Assembly (NCBI GenBank): GCA_030765045.1
Contig: CM060974.1
Location: forward strand, 50,158,839-50,222,838
From: Tenodera sinensis
Lineage: Eukaryota; Arthropoda; Insecta; Mantodea; Mantidae
Length of the DNA stretch: 64,000 nt
Direction: 5' to 3'
The position numbers and the translations under genes were made by a program. Shown here piece by piece: positions 45,420-56,632 of this stretch (the stretch's first letter is position 1; the number at the start of each line of letters is the position of its first letter). Below the pieces are notes generated by a model that worked only from the letters and a program-made list of their open reading frames with translations, ran no database searches and was not told the DNA's origin.

Positions 45420-46718
45420 ATATAAGTATAAGCAAGGGAACTAAGGACATAAGGAATTAAATTACCTCTGTTTTGGGACATGCGTCGGATGAGTAGAGTT
45501 AGGTCTAATGGGACGATATCTGAGTGTTGGGGGGCTGGGGTGTAGACTGTTAGGTTATGGGCAGTTACTATGGAAGTGAAGAATGAGACCACCGCCTCAA
45601 GGTTTGGGATATCTATGATTTTGGGGTTGGGTGGAATGGAGGTGCGAAAGCAATTGCGTACAGTTGCTTGAGTTTGAAGCGAGCTGTCATGACTGACAGT
45701 CCGGGTTTTGATTTCCCCAAATTGGGGTCAGACTGGAGAGCGTTAATTGAGGTAAGGGTGAAGTGAAATGGGAAATGCTTGATGATAGCAAGGTCGATAG
45801 CTGAAGGCAGTCCTCGGTCTCGCGGACAGAGTGGGTTGCCACGGGGCCTGCACTAGAAGTTCAGGGTCCACGTCAATAAGGCGAATGACTGCATTGCCTC
45901 GGGCATCTGCCCTTTGAGCAGAGTGCCAGCAATGGTGCTTATCATTGAAGTCGCCGGTCAATATGGCACTGAGATGTAGGGCCAAAATAGAGAGGTAGTC
46001 GTTGGGACGACCTGCCTACCGGTAGAATGGTACGCAGAAGCTACCAAAATCCATGTGCCGTCGAGGTCCAAAGTAACTGCTGTGGCCTAAAACGAACAGC
46101 GCCATTCCGTCCCCCCCCCCCTCCCAAGGCGATTTTGACGATCTGTTCTATGGAAGACGTAGACCAGAATATGGCAACGCATGTTTGGGCGGAGATGTAT
46201 TTCGTCAACTAACTTTACGTCCGGGGTAATAGGATCGGACAAGGTGGTATACCTCCCCTGCCTGGCCGGTCAGTTCACACCCGTTCCAGAACGCAAACCG
46301 AAAGAGGTATTAAGCCTAGTTCGATCTGCCATCCTGGGTAGGGCGAGACGAGAGATCTCAGGAGGGAGAGTCCCTCCATAGCGATCAGAGATTTTTTCTG
46401 CTGCTCTTTCTTTCCGCGTTAGCAGGTCGGCAAAGTCGAAACCAGGGGTTGGGATGCTGCTAATTGTGGTAGAGGTATTGGTGGAATGGCCACAGCCCTA
46501 TCTTCCCCTGTTGATGTCGAGGGCTGGGAGATCTACTCTCCGACGGTCTGAGTGTTAATTTGGTCTCCACTGTATTTCTATCCCTCTGCGGTCTAGGAGC
46601 ACGCTGGCGTGGTCTGTGACTGGTGTCGTGTGTTTTGTTTGGACAGTGGATGTTGGGCTCGAGACGTTTGAGGGGCCGTCGGGGTGCGCTGTGTGGCATG
46701 GGCAAATGACCCCCTGTT
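45420..46718 (-). pseudogene. Jockey-like LINE relic (ORF1 end and endonuclease)
   Basis: The minus strand has a Pro/Arg-rich ORF1-like part (46741-46460), then the endonuclease motif ILTGDFNDKHHCWHS (near 45960) and downstream LIRRMSQNRGNLIPY-type sequence to about 45420. GDFNxKHxxW is typical of the APE-type endonuclease of jockey-related LINEs. Frames are broken. The segment near 46315 (CCTAGTTCGATCTGCC, GAGTCCCTCCAT) also occurs at 14655-14700. Confidence 0.65.
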
Positions 46719-46785
46719 AACGTCGTCCAACGTAGTGTCATATCGGATAGTGGATGAATGAAGTGGGTACGAGGGTAATGCCTTG
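46719..46785 (-). mobile_element. SINE A 3' fragment
   Basis: AACGTCGTCCAACGTAGTGT, TCATATCGGATAG and GAATGAAGTGGGT match the 3' end of family A; the remainder is missing. Confidence 0.7.
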
Positions 46786-46837
46786 GCGGCAGAGGTCCTT
46801 GGTGTCCCTCTCATGGGCGGCTCCAAAAGAATTACTT

Positions 46838-47037
46838 ATTTTGTGGTTTAACGACGCTGTCATTTGCCAGGATCACATCAGCGTCGCCGGTGCCGGAATT
46901 TTATCCCGCAAGAGTTCTTTTACATGCCAGTAAATCTACTGACATGTAAAAGAACTGTCAGGGACCTGTAATTTTTAAGCACACTTAAAAACCATTGGTC
47001 TGGGCCGGATATGAACCCGCGACCTTAGGATCAGTAA
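46838..47037 (-). mobile_element. SINE family B, 5'-truncated
   Basis: The body and B box region (TTCATATCCGGCCCAGACC on the minus strand) are present, but the copy stops at GGATCAGTA and lacks the tRNA-like 5' part seen at 32100-32158. Confidence 0.8.
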
Positions 47038-47861
47038 GAATAATAATTCTTTACACGCTCATTAAGGCAGTGTACACTGTGTTACTCACAACACAGCTAA
47101 AATGAAATATATCATTGCACATGTTAGTGGGCCTAAAATCACCTAATAATTTTTATTATTATTTTAACTGACTGACCATGAAGTTGAACGCCCTTAAACC
47201 TACATCTCTCTCTCTCTCACTCGCATTGCCTCAAGTTAGCTGCAGACGTGGCTTGAAAATTCTTTGGTATTCTCAGGGTGATGGTTTTGGAAACAACTCT
47301 TCGCTTTTAAATAATACTGTAAATTGCATTAACAACTTCAGCTATTCTATTTTGTAATACGTCAAGCTTGAAAATAACACTGATTTATATATCACTTCTT
47401 GATACATGTGCCTTTCCACAAGCTTTAGTCAGTTATTTCCTTAGTTCCCTAAATGAAAATTCCAAATGTTCACCTACTCTGGATAAATTCTTTGACCGTT
47501 ATTTTTCATAACTTAGCATTGCCAAGAAAAGCCACAAGTGATATGTGCTTCTGCTTTGTTTTACATTTTGAAAGTCTCACACACAGTCCAATATAGCAAT
47601 GTTATCAGTAGCATTTACAAACACAACTTCAAAGAGAGATCTGTTTGTACCCTGCAAGCTTCTATAACACTGAATTATAAACAGCAACATGTTATACAAA
47701 TGAATACATCACACTATAGCAATCTGTAGGCATGAAACCAAATCACATATCTAAAAACTAAATAAACACACAGAATATGGTAAATTGGGGATGTGACATT
47801 CAATTACTGCAACAGTCCTCAACAGCACAAGTTTTGTACAGCATGAGGAATAACAATAAAT
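47038..47861. other. Intronic AT-rich DNA, no feature recognised
   Basis: Contains a short CT run (47205-47225). No coding evidence. It lies inside the inferred intron of the zinc-finger gene. Confidence 0.4.
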
Positions 47862-47980
47862 TCAGAGAAATGAAAAATGGTAGTACTTAAAAACAGGGGG
47901 GGAAAATTAGGAGAGACGAGCAATGGCATCTAATTGATAAGCGATCAGAGGTAGTGAGAGAGTTTAATTACTTAGGAGTA
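47862..47980 (+). pseudogene. Old LINE relic, left part
   Basis: The plus strand reads a Lys/Gly-rich stretch then VREFNYLGVQL, the FxYLGVxL motif of a LINE RT end. The relic is cut here by the insertion at 47994-52347 and may resume at 52361. Confidence 0.6.
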
Positions 47981-48225
47981 CAATTGATCAGCAGGAATGC
48001 GGGTGGTCTCACACAAACAAAAACAGTAGAACTGAATAAAATTGTATTTGACTATAATATCGATCTATTTTTCATACAGGAAGCAAATCTAACAAATGAC
48101 CAACTTAAATACCTCATTTTTACTGGTTTTTACTACACCTACTACCCAAAAATAGACAGATATGTAGTGGAATATTAGTTGGAGTCACAAAGGATATTAA
48201 ATCCTCCTTTGAAATTGTTAAAGAA

Positions 48226-51197
48226 ATGGATAACACAGATAAAAGTGAATTAATAAAGTTAAACTTTTGGGATAACAAAATACATCTACATTTATACAGT
48301 ATTTACAATCCTCCCAGGAATGAACCAGATCTCTCTCTTATTGACCAATTAAATAAAACAATCCTAATTGGGGATTTCAATGCTCATTCCAAAAGATGGG
48401 GTTATAAAAAAGTGGACTTTACAGGGAAGATAGTGGAAGAATTTTTGAATACCACAACTTTTGAACTGATTTATAGTAAAGAAGATCCCACAACCTTCAT
48501 ACATTACTCTGGAGCAGGGAGTAACCCAGACCTCTTGTTAGCTACAACAGATATTGTTTCAAAAATTAAAAAACAAGTTATAGAAGATCCAAGTTCTGGT
48601 CACAGAGCAGTAATTGCTGATATAAAACTAGATAATACAAATAACAGTCAAGGTCACACGAATCTGTATTGGAACTTCAAAAAAGCAGATTGGATCAAAT
48701 ATAAAACTGAACTGGAACATAAATTTAAAGAACAAACAAACTCACAGCTACATGACCAACCAGATCATTTGAACAAAAATTTCTGTAAAGTCATCCTAGA
48801 AACCGCAAAAAAACATATTCCTCGGGGAAGAATAAAAAATTTCAAACCCTTTTGGAACCCCCAGTTAGAAGAACTGAAAAAGCAAAGGGATATAGCTAGA
48901 AATACAGCTGAACAAACAAAAAACATATTGGATACACAAATATGGCGGAAGAAATGTGCCTCACTAAAAAAAGAAATTAATACTGCTAAAAAGAATTACT
49001 TTAATAATTTCTTAGAAAAAATGGATTATAGGACAGATGGTAACAAAGCTCATAAGTTCATAAAAAATGTCAAGGGTACGATAGAAAACAACAGCACACC
49101 TATCATACACAACAATAAAATATTAACTAATGATGCAGCCATAGCCAAAACATTCAATAAATATTATGCTAATTCACATAAAGTAACAAGAAATAATAAA
49201 AGGGAACGTAAAGAATTTAAGAAAGATTTGAAACAAAAAAGAGAATGTAATCCTAACACTCAGTGCAATATCTTTTTTCAAAATTTTAATATGCAAGAAC
49301 TGAACATTGCAATTAATAATCTAAAAAACAAAAAGTCTCCTGGACCTGATCACATACATCCAGAGTTCATAAAAAACCTTGGAAAAACAGCAAAACAACA
49401 ACTACTAAAACTCTACAATCTATCCTGGAAAACTACTGTACCTGCTAAATGGCGAAAGGCAATAACTGTCCCACTCTTGAAGAAAGACAAAACAGCATCA
49501 GAACTAAAAAATTATAGACCAATAGCTCTTACTAGCATAATAGCAAAAGTGATGGAAAGAATGGTGTCAAACGGGTTTAATTGGTTTCTAGAATCAAAAA
49601 ATTTAATTTCCCCATGTCAACCTGGATTCAGAGAGTTCCACTCTACAAATGAACAAGTCTTACTTCTCAGTCAAGAAATCAAAGACTCCTTCAATAGAAA
49701 AGAAGATAATTTATCAGTTTTTATTGACTTCCAAAGTGCATATGATTCTATATGCAGAACAAAACTACTAAAGAAAGTAAAAAAATAGGGATACAAGGTC
49801 CAACGTTTTCATGGCTATGTCATTTCCTAACACAACGCTTTATTGCAACCAGATATGGAAGAAACATACCTAAATACAAACAAGTACACCGTGGCTTACC
49901 ACAAGGCGCAGTGCTAAGCACAACACTTTTTAATATATTTATTAACGATCTGCCACAACAAATACAAGAATCAGGTGTGAAGTGTGCACTATTTGCTGAT
50001 GACTTAGTAATGTGAACTTCAAAACCAAAAAGCAAAAGTACAGAACTAGAAAAAACCATCCAACAATCCTTAACCAAATTACAAAGGTGGACCAAAGAAA
50101 ATTTAATGACTGTTAATACAACAAAATCAAACTACCAAATCTTTTCACTAAGAAAAAAGCCACTAAAACTAAAACTAAATTTTGAGGGTCAACAATTACC
50201 AGAAACAAAGGAAGCAAAGTATTTAGGAGTTACATTTGATACTACACTTACATGGACCAAACAAATAGAAAATGTAATACAAAGAGCAGAGAGGCGCCTT
50301 TTACTGTTAAAACGTCTAACAGGAATGAAGTGGGGATGTTCCAGAGCAACTCTTAACACAACATACAATGTATATATAAAGCCATTATTTACTTACTGCA
50401 GCGAAGTTCTTGTAACAGCAAACACAAAAAAGATTCAAATCTTTCAAAACCAAAGTCTGAGATTAATTACAGGTGCTATCAAAACCACACCAATAGCAGC
50501 TATGGAAATACTAACCAACCTATGCCCCATTGAATATGAAACAGAAAAAGCGGCTCTTATTCAACACGAAAAGTTGATCAGACTCCCATTAAATATATGG
50601 CATAAGAGAAATTTTACACATACACTAAAGACTCAGGAGAGCTTTCTTTCCAAAATTCAAGACATCAAGAAGAATATATACCTTTCTAATTCAAAGGAAA
50701 ACTTCATATCTAAAGCCAATCCGACACAAACATTAGACGTCACATATTATTTACGCCTGACAGAAGAAGTTAAAAAAAGTGATACTCCAACTAGTGTTCT
50801 AAAATTATTGGCATTAGAGACAATCCATACTAGATTTCCAGAAAACGAATGGCTCCATATTTATACTGATGGATCATATATATCAAACAAAGATGGAGCA
50901 GGTGCTGGAGTCACATGTCACCTCTTTTCCTATTACAAATCTTTAAGTTATGGAACTACAAACTTTGATGGAGAAATTGAAGCAATTCGAATGGCCCTAC
51001 AAAATCTTTTGTACAGAATTTCACATTTTCAGCAAGCAGTTATTCTCTCAGATTCTAGGGCAGCAATTATAGCAATTACTTCCAAGTTGTCACCAAAAAA
51101 CCAAACAATTATAGAATTATTATTTATTTATGCCAACAAACTTACTGTTGGTGTTTTTAAACACACAAGCCGTGTGTGGGCAAAGTTTAAGAGGTAG
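48226..51197 (+). pseudogene. LINE ORF2 (endonuclease-RT-RNase H)
   Basis: The largest readable parts of the LINE protein: 48226-49788 (endonuclease and RT fingers), 49752-50015 (RT palm with FADD) and 50106-51197 (RT thumb, connection and first part of RNase H). The last ~25 codons of that frame are read into the insertion. The switch at 49752-49788 falls in an A-rich run (AAAGTAAAAAAATAGG), a typical slippage site. The enzyme would nick target DNA and copy the element's RNA at the nick. Confidence 0.9.
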
Positions 51198-51814
51198 AAC
51201 TGGAACTTAAAATTTCAATGCCACAACTGGGATTTGAATCACAGACCTTCCGCTTGCCGGGCAGACACTCTAACCACTGAGCTATTGTGACAAACTGCCA
51301 GAATGGCATTAAATTCTCAAGCCAGTTCGTATTTCTCCTGGTAAACCACAAAGGCAGTCTCACATCAGAGACAATTACCCCAATGGTGACTTACTATTGC
51401 AAGTACTTTATATCCCAGGATTAAATAACCTTCACATGGTAATATTACCATGAAGTGTGCACTATTTGCTGATGACTTAGTAATGTGGACTTCAAAACCA
51501 AAAAGCAAAAGTACAGAACTAGAAAAAACCATGCAACAATCCTTAACCAAATTACATTCATTACCATGTGAAGGTTATTTAATCCTGGGATATAAAGTAC
51601 TTGCAATAGTAAGTCACCATTGGGGTAATTGTCTCTGATGTGAGACTGCCTTTGTGGTTTACCAGGAGAAATATGAACTGGCTTGAGAATTTAATGCCAT
51701 TCTGGCAGTTTGTCACAATAGCTCAGTGGTTAGAGCGTCCGCCCGGCAAGCGGAAGGTCTGTGGTTCAAATCCCAGTTGTGGCATTGAATTTTTAAGTTC
51801 CAGTTCTACCTCTT
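51118..51814. mobile_element. Chimeric inverted SINE pair with captured LINE piece
   Basis: Inserted in the RNase H region of the LINE with an 11-bp duplication AATTATAGAAT (51107-51117 and 51815-51825). From left: a minus-strand tRNA-derived unit (51118-51443, same as 15658-16318), then about 108 bp of LINE RT sequence in plus orientation (51449-51556, equal to 49977-50089), then an inverted, shorter plus-strand copy of the unit (51557-51814) that stops at CTACCTCTT. The tRNA-like part keeps A box TAGCTCAGTGGTTAGAGC and B box GGTTCAAATCC. The whole 697 bp entered as one event, given the single duplication. Confidence 0.88.
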
Positions 51815-52360
51815 AATTATAGAATGTTGGAAAATCCTTACCCATCTAACAGCACTTCAAAAACACCTAGTCTTCCAATAGATACCAGCTCACTGTGGAC
51901 TGAGTGGTAATGAGAAAGCTGATTTTCTTGCAAAAAAGGGTACCGGCAATGTGCAGAAATCAATAGTTAATTTACCATTTTATGCAGCTAAAAGATTAGT
52001 CAACTCTGAATTCTAAAAAATTATTGAAAAATATTACTATGAAAAATCAAAGAATAAAAGATGGGAACTACCAAACATTCAAACAGTAATTCCTGAGTAC
52101 CCTCGAAAAACAGCAGTTGTGATCTTCAGGTTGATTACAGGACATGATTGTCTGGCAAAACATTTAAACAGAATTGGGATATATTCTTCACCACTCTGTC
52201 CTCTATGTGATCTGCAAGAGGAAATGGATCGAGACCACCTTCAAATATGCCCGGCCACTTCTAATGCCCCATCCATCAGTGAAAACTATTGGAGAGCAAG
52301 AGGATTAATGACTTCATTGTCAGAAATCCAGCATTAGCTAACAACAACAATTGATCAGCA

Positions 52361-52860
52361 TTGGTATATAGGAAGCATGCAGTAAAAAATATGAATGAGA
52401 GGGATGGCAGTTAGGATGGGGTTAAGGGTGTATAAGTACAAAGTACTAAGTACCAGAAATGACAATAAATTTGCTAGAGAAGATCTCTGTAGCAATAGTG
52501 GAATCAAGCTTGACAACTGCAATTGAAGTTTAGGAGATAATGGTAATAAGCAAGAAAATAGAGCTTCTGGAATGTTTTGCAACAAAGGACTCAGGGTAGC
52601 AAAATCAACACTGAAAGAAGTGGGATGAACAGCTAGAAATAGGACAACATTCTGTATACACCCACACAAAGCAAATGCTAGTGGAAGGAGACAGAAAAAG
52701 CCTAAAGATATGAATGGGGATGTATGAAGACCATATGACAGAAATAAGAGAGGCTTTAGGAAAGTAAGGAATAGAAGATATACAAAGACAAGGAATGTGA
52801 GTAAAAGTAGAAGTGAAAAACCTTTGAAGCAGTACACCTTAATATTCTTTCAAGGAACAA
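52361..52860 (+). pseudogene. Probable continuation of the old LINE relic
   Basis: The sequence right of the I-clade LINE shows scattered LINE C-terminal-like pieces (for example RDNKFARE-type and KWDEQLEIGQ) with many stops. The assignment depends mainly on the left part at 47862-47980 and on being the other side of the same insertion. Confidence 0.4.
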
Positions 52861-52984
52861 ATCAGAATATGTCAATTCATTTGAGAAAGTGTAGCTGGAA
52901 ATCAGAACACCATACACAAAAGTGATTTAGTATTGTTGAACATTTTTACTAGTCCAGTGAAAAAAAAAAGAAAAAAAAAAAGGT

Positions 52985-53149
52985 GATGAGTTGCACTCAC
53001 GTGATTTTCTCTACTCATTCTTATACCAGCTATTCTTTAAAATCCTAATTCTTCTATTTCATGTTAACTGAGATAAACATATGCAGAAATGATTTTATTA
53101 CATATTTCCTTATATGTAGGTACAATGAGAATAATAGAATACAATAGGC
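52985..53149 (-). repeat. Repeat R fragment, left of piggyBac
   Basis: Read on the minus strand: AAGCCTATTGTATTCTATTA, TTGTACCTACATATAAGG, GTTTATCTCAGTTAACATG and AGAGAAAATCACGTGAGTGC, matching repeat R at 33520-33690. It breaks exactly at the piggyBac TTAA (53150). Confidence 0.8.
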
Positions 53150-55472
53150 TTAACCTCTTGAGCGATAGCCATTTAAAAGCTCCGCAGGCCGAGAACGGAT
53201 ACCCAATATCCAGCGCAGGGCATTTAAATTGTTAAATGCGCTAAAAGTTCTTCGTAAATACACAACTGTATTTTGCATAAATTTTAAGTTATTTTAATGA
53301 AACAAAAACTGGTATAAAACTCATTATATGCAGTATACATGTACATCATCAGCAATGGTGAGTTGCACTTACAAGTCGTTGAAATGGCACTATTTGTTTC
53401 ACTGTGGTAAAAAGTTAACCGAACGCATCTAATATAATTTCTAGGAAAGAAACAGTAGTTGACCCATTGTATGTGTGAGCTATGCATCAGCAAATCACAG
53501 CACAATGTGAAATAGAACACTACTGTATGCGTGGTTTATGAGTCATCAGAATAAAGCAGGTTTGCAATTTTTCCTTACACGTGTTTGTAACTTGGATTTA
53601 GCAGGCTCCGTTCATTTCTTTCTTGAAATACATTTGTATACTTTCCTCCTTGTAGCTGAAGTGAGAAGCTTTTGAGTGTTCCATCTCAGAGCTAAAACAT
53701 GGCATCAACAAGCAGTGTTGCACAAAGGTTAGCGAGTGGTGGAAGTGTAAGGGCTTCTGAAATTACACACGATAATGTGGAGGACTTCTTGCTGTGTGAC
53801 AGCGATTTGGATATTGATGGCGAATTTTCTGAATTTGAGGGGGGTGTGGAGGATATAGGTAGCAGTGAGGAAGAATGTGACCAACTTCCTTCAGGTGTTC
53901 GTGAAGAGTCAGCATTGTGGAGTGCTGAAAACAATTGCAATACAAACAGGCACATCTTCACAAGCACAGGCTCTGGTGTTCAACCCCAGGCTCAGCTGAC
54001 TTCTGACAGCCAACCAATTGACATTTTTACAAAAATTTTTACTACCGACTTAGTGTCTCTCATTGTTTCGGAAACAAATGTGTATGCGAGTAAGGTGAAG
54101 GAAGACCTGCTCTCTAAAGGTGAATTAGGGCCTAAGAGCAGAATTCAAAGGTGGACAGAAGTAACACTCAATGAGATTTACAGGCTAATTGGTAATTATA
54201 CTTATGGGTGTTATTCGTAAACCTGCATTATACATGTATTGGTCCACAGATGACATGCTAGCTACTCCTTTTTTTGGAAAATGCATGTCAAATAACAGGT
54301 TTACGCCAATTTTGCGGTTCCTTCATTTCACCTGCACAGAGAATGTAAATGACAAACTCCACAAAATTAGGCCTGTTTTCGATTATATTATTTCAAAATT
54401 TAAAGAAAATTATGTGCCTGGTGGAAAGGTCACTGTTGATGAAAGCCTAATGCTTTGGAAGGGCCGCTTAGGTTGGAAGCAATACATCAAAACAAAAAGG
54501 GCTAGATTTGGCATAAAGAGTTTTGATGTTTGTGAAAGTAAAACGGGATATCTTTACAATAGCTGCATTTACACTGGTCAAGGGACTGATAATACTGGAT
54601 ACAAAGATTTGGGCTTATCTGGCTCCATAGTAATGCACCTAATGGAACCTGTGCTTCATCAGGGTAGGACTGTGTACTTAGATAACTGGTACAGCTCTCC
54701 TAAATTATTCATGGCCTTACACAAAAGAAAGCCTAATGCAATTGGAACAGTACGTTCAAATCGTATTGGTTTGCCAAAAGATGTGAATACGAAGGCTCTA
54801 AGGAGAGGGGAAACGGAGGTGCGTCAGCTCCCACCTTTGACCTACCTTGCCTGGCAGGACAGGAGGGTAGTTACGGCATTATCTAATTGCAGTTCTCAGA
54901 TTTCGATGATTGACACTGGAAAAACAGATGCCCATACCAAAATGTGCATTTTCAAGCCTGACGTTATCCAGGAATATAATATACACATGGGCGGTGTCGA
55001 TCTAGTAGATCAGGTATTGCAAGCATATCCCTCTTTACGAAAAACAGTGAAATGGTATAAAAAGGTATTTTTGCACCAGCTGGGTATAACCATATACAAT
55101 TGTTTGGTAATTTGGAGAGCTGTAAACCCACACAAGACAATGACCTACCTGGACTTTCGACTATCAATAGCTCGCAGCCTAATTGAACAATACCAGGTTG
55201 AGAGGCCTCTTCATACTGGGGGTAGAAAATCCAAAACCCCTGCACCCCTCAGACTTCAAGGAAAACATAATCCTAAAAGGATACCGTCAACAGCAAAGAA
55301 GTCCCGCCCATCTCGAAGGTGTTTTGTGTGCCGCAAGAAGGGAATCCGCAAGGAAACTAGGATGATCTGTGGCGAATGTGGAGATGTGCCCTTGTGTGTT
55401 TATCCCTGTTTTGAGGCATATCACTGCAGAAGGAACATATAAAGGTAAGCCAGTAAAGCATATAGAATTTAA
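53150..55472 (+). mobile_element. piggyBac element, near-complete
   Basis: The left end is TTAA (53150-53153) followed by CCTCTTGAGCGAT, identical to the right end of the deleted copy at 18170-18182. A leader of ~530 bp precedes the transposase. At the right, TTAA at 55469-55472 is followed by repeat R sequence, but no good terminal repeat abuts it; the best candidate, ATATCACTGCAGAAGG, overlaps the stop codon at 55442, as it does in the deleted copy. The 3' terminus therefore looks damaged, and the exact right limit is uncertain. Confidence 0.85.
53699..55442 (+). pseudogene. piggyBac transposase, one frameshift
   Basis: Two overlapping frames: 53699-54220 (173 residues: acidic N-terminal part, then LNEIYRLIG) and 54189-55442 (417 residues). 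The second has ILMGVIRKP, the catalytic Asp residues in TVDESLMLWKG (residue 84), VYLDNWYSS (165) and MGGVDLVDQ (271), and a Cys-rich C-terminal domain (CFVCRKKG ... CGECGDVPLC ... CFEAYH, about residues 376-417) that binds the element ends in this family. A single-base change near 54194-54220 separates the frames; otherwise the protein is complete. It would cut and paste at TTAA. Confidence 0.93.
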
Positions 55473-55650
55473 TTACTCACATGATTTTCTCTACTTATGC
55501 TTGTACAAACTATTCTTACAAATTCTTCTATATATTTCATGATAATTGAGATAAACATTTGCAAAAGTGATTTTATAACATACTTCCTTATAGATAGGCA
55601 CAACTGGAATAGGGGAATACACTAGGCTTAAGTGATACCCAAATCTTAAG
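55473..55650 (-). repeat. Repeat R fragment, right of piggyBac
   Basis: On the minus strand: AAGCCTAGTGTATTCCC, TGTGCCTATCTATAAGG, GTTTATCTCAATTATCATG and AGAGAAAATCATGTGAGTAA. It covers the same part of the repeat as 52985-53149, in the same orientation, so the two flanks are two copies rather than two halves. Confidence 0.75.
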
Positions 55651-55802
55651 ACCTGGTTGCCATGTGATGACTTTTAAATTCTATTTTCTCTACATGAACA
55701 GGAATAAAGAAATATATAACTTATCAACTGAAAAAAGTAAACCTATTGGAAAATTGAAACCAATATTATGGAATATGTCAAATGATTTATTACACAAAAA
55801 AC

Positions 55803-56080
55803 AATTATCTGACATAAACCATGTGCTTTAGTAAGAAATACATTTACTAAGCAGATTGTACTATGTAAAAATCAATTTCGAAAAGATGAAATCAGAAATA
55901 CTTAACACTTCATCCCAAGTTTAAAAAAAAAGAAAAGAAAGAATTATCTGACACAAACCATGTGTTTTAATAAGATATATGTTTAGTAAATAGATTGTAC
56001 TATGTAAAAATCAATTCCAAAAAGGTGAAATCAGAAATAGTAGTTAACACCTCATCCCAAGTTTAAAACAAGAATAAATA
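55803..56080 (+). repeat. Direct tandem dimer, 139-bp period
   Basis: AATTATCTGACATAAACCATG at 55803 and AATTATCTGACACAAACC at 55942. Both copies contain AGATTGTACTATGTAAAAATC and end CATCCCAAGTTTAAAA. About 90% identical by eye. Confidence 0.8.
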
Positions 56081-56355
56081 TACAGATAAAATAAAGAAGT
56101 AAAGGAACAACAGAGCAAACAATTTGGAGCTTTTGTTACACATATTACTTCAACATCAAGAGTTTTAAAAAGTAAGACAAAGAAAACAAATAGCATATAA
56201 AAGGTGTTTTAATAAAACTTATAACGTTATGTTCTCATTTAACACAAGAGACATCTGCTACAATGTAAATGTGAGTTATATAAGAATTACAACAAAAGAT
56301 CATACAAGAAGCGGGAGGCTTCTAACTGAAACTTTAGCCAAGAGACAAACCTTAC

Positions 56356-56387
56356 CTTGAAGATATTACTGGAGGGAAGTCTTCATC
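56356..56387 (-). CDS. 32-nt microexon of the zinc-finger gene
   Basis: Minus-strand acceptor TTCTGTTATAG precedes GATGAA, and the exon ends TCTTCAAG before donor GTAAG. It reads DEDFPPVISS plus two bases. Phase 2 out fits the one-base phase at the start of the exon at 45076, giving a Ser codon across the joint. A homologous microexon is at 8683-8723. The intron to 45076 would be 11.3 kb and contains the LINE and piggyBac. Upstream exons must lie further right. Expression is not shown by sequence alone. Confidence 0.6.
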
Positions 56388-56632
56388 CTATAACAGAAGA
56401 ATTCAAACATACAATCTCACATCGTTAAATGTCCTACACAATATATTTAAGTGTTAAAGCACCATATTTGTTTACAATTTGGGTTACAATAATAGATGCA
56501 TGAAAATAAACATCTGACCTTCAATGTAACTGGGCCTAGTAAAATCAAGCAATTGAGAAAAGATTTAGATATAGATAAATTGTTTGACTTATAAAACACA
56601 GAATTTTCTATTGGAAAGTATAATAGTAATAA

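Larger units (their letters stand above)
47994..52347 (+). mobile_element. I-clade LINE, nearly full ORF2, inactive
   Basis: Flanked by a perfect 13-bp duplication CAATTGATCAGCA (47981-47993 and 52348-52360). Domains in order: APE endonuclease (GDFNAHSKRWG near 48370; SGHRAVIADIKL near 48600), RT (KKSPGPDHIHPEF 49330; NYRPIALTSI 49510; FIDFQSAYDS 49720; GLPQGAVLS 49890; LFADDLV catalytic block near 49990), RNase H (YTDGSY 50860; DGEIEAIRMA 50970; SDSRAA 51048; IPAHCGLSGNEKAD 51885), then a Cys-rich tail (CPLCDLQEEMDRDHLQICPA) ending SLSEIQH and a short CAA tail. An RNase H domain places it in the I group. ORF1 and the very start of ORF2 are missing (5' truncation). Lesions: frameshifts near 48180 and 49770, TGA at 50013, the insertion at 51118-51814, and a TAG for Trp near 51880. 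Confidence 0.93.

Noticed and set aside
54964..55245. Minus-strand 93-residue frame resembling the one at 17502-17816
   Set aside because: Both are antisense shadows of the piggyBac transposase 3' end; their similarity only reflects the shared element.
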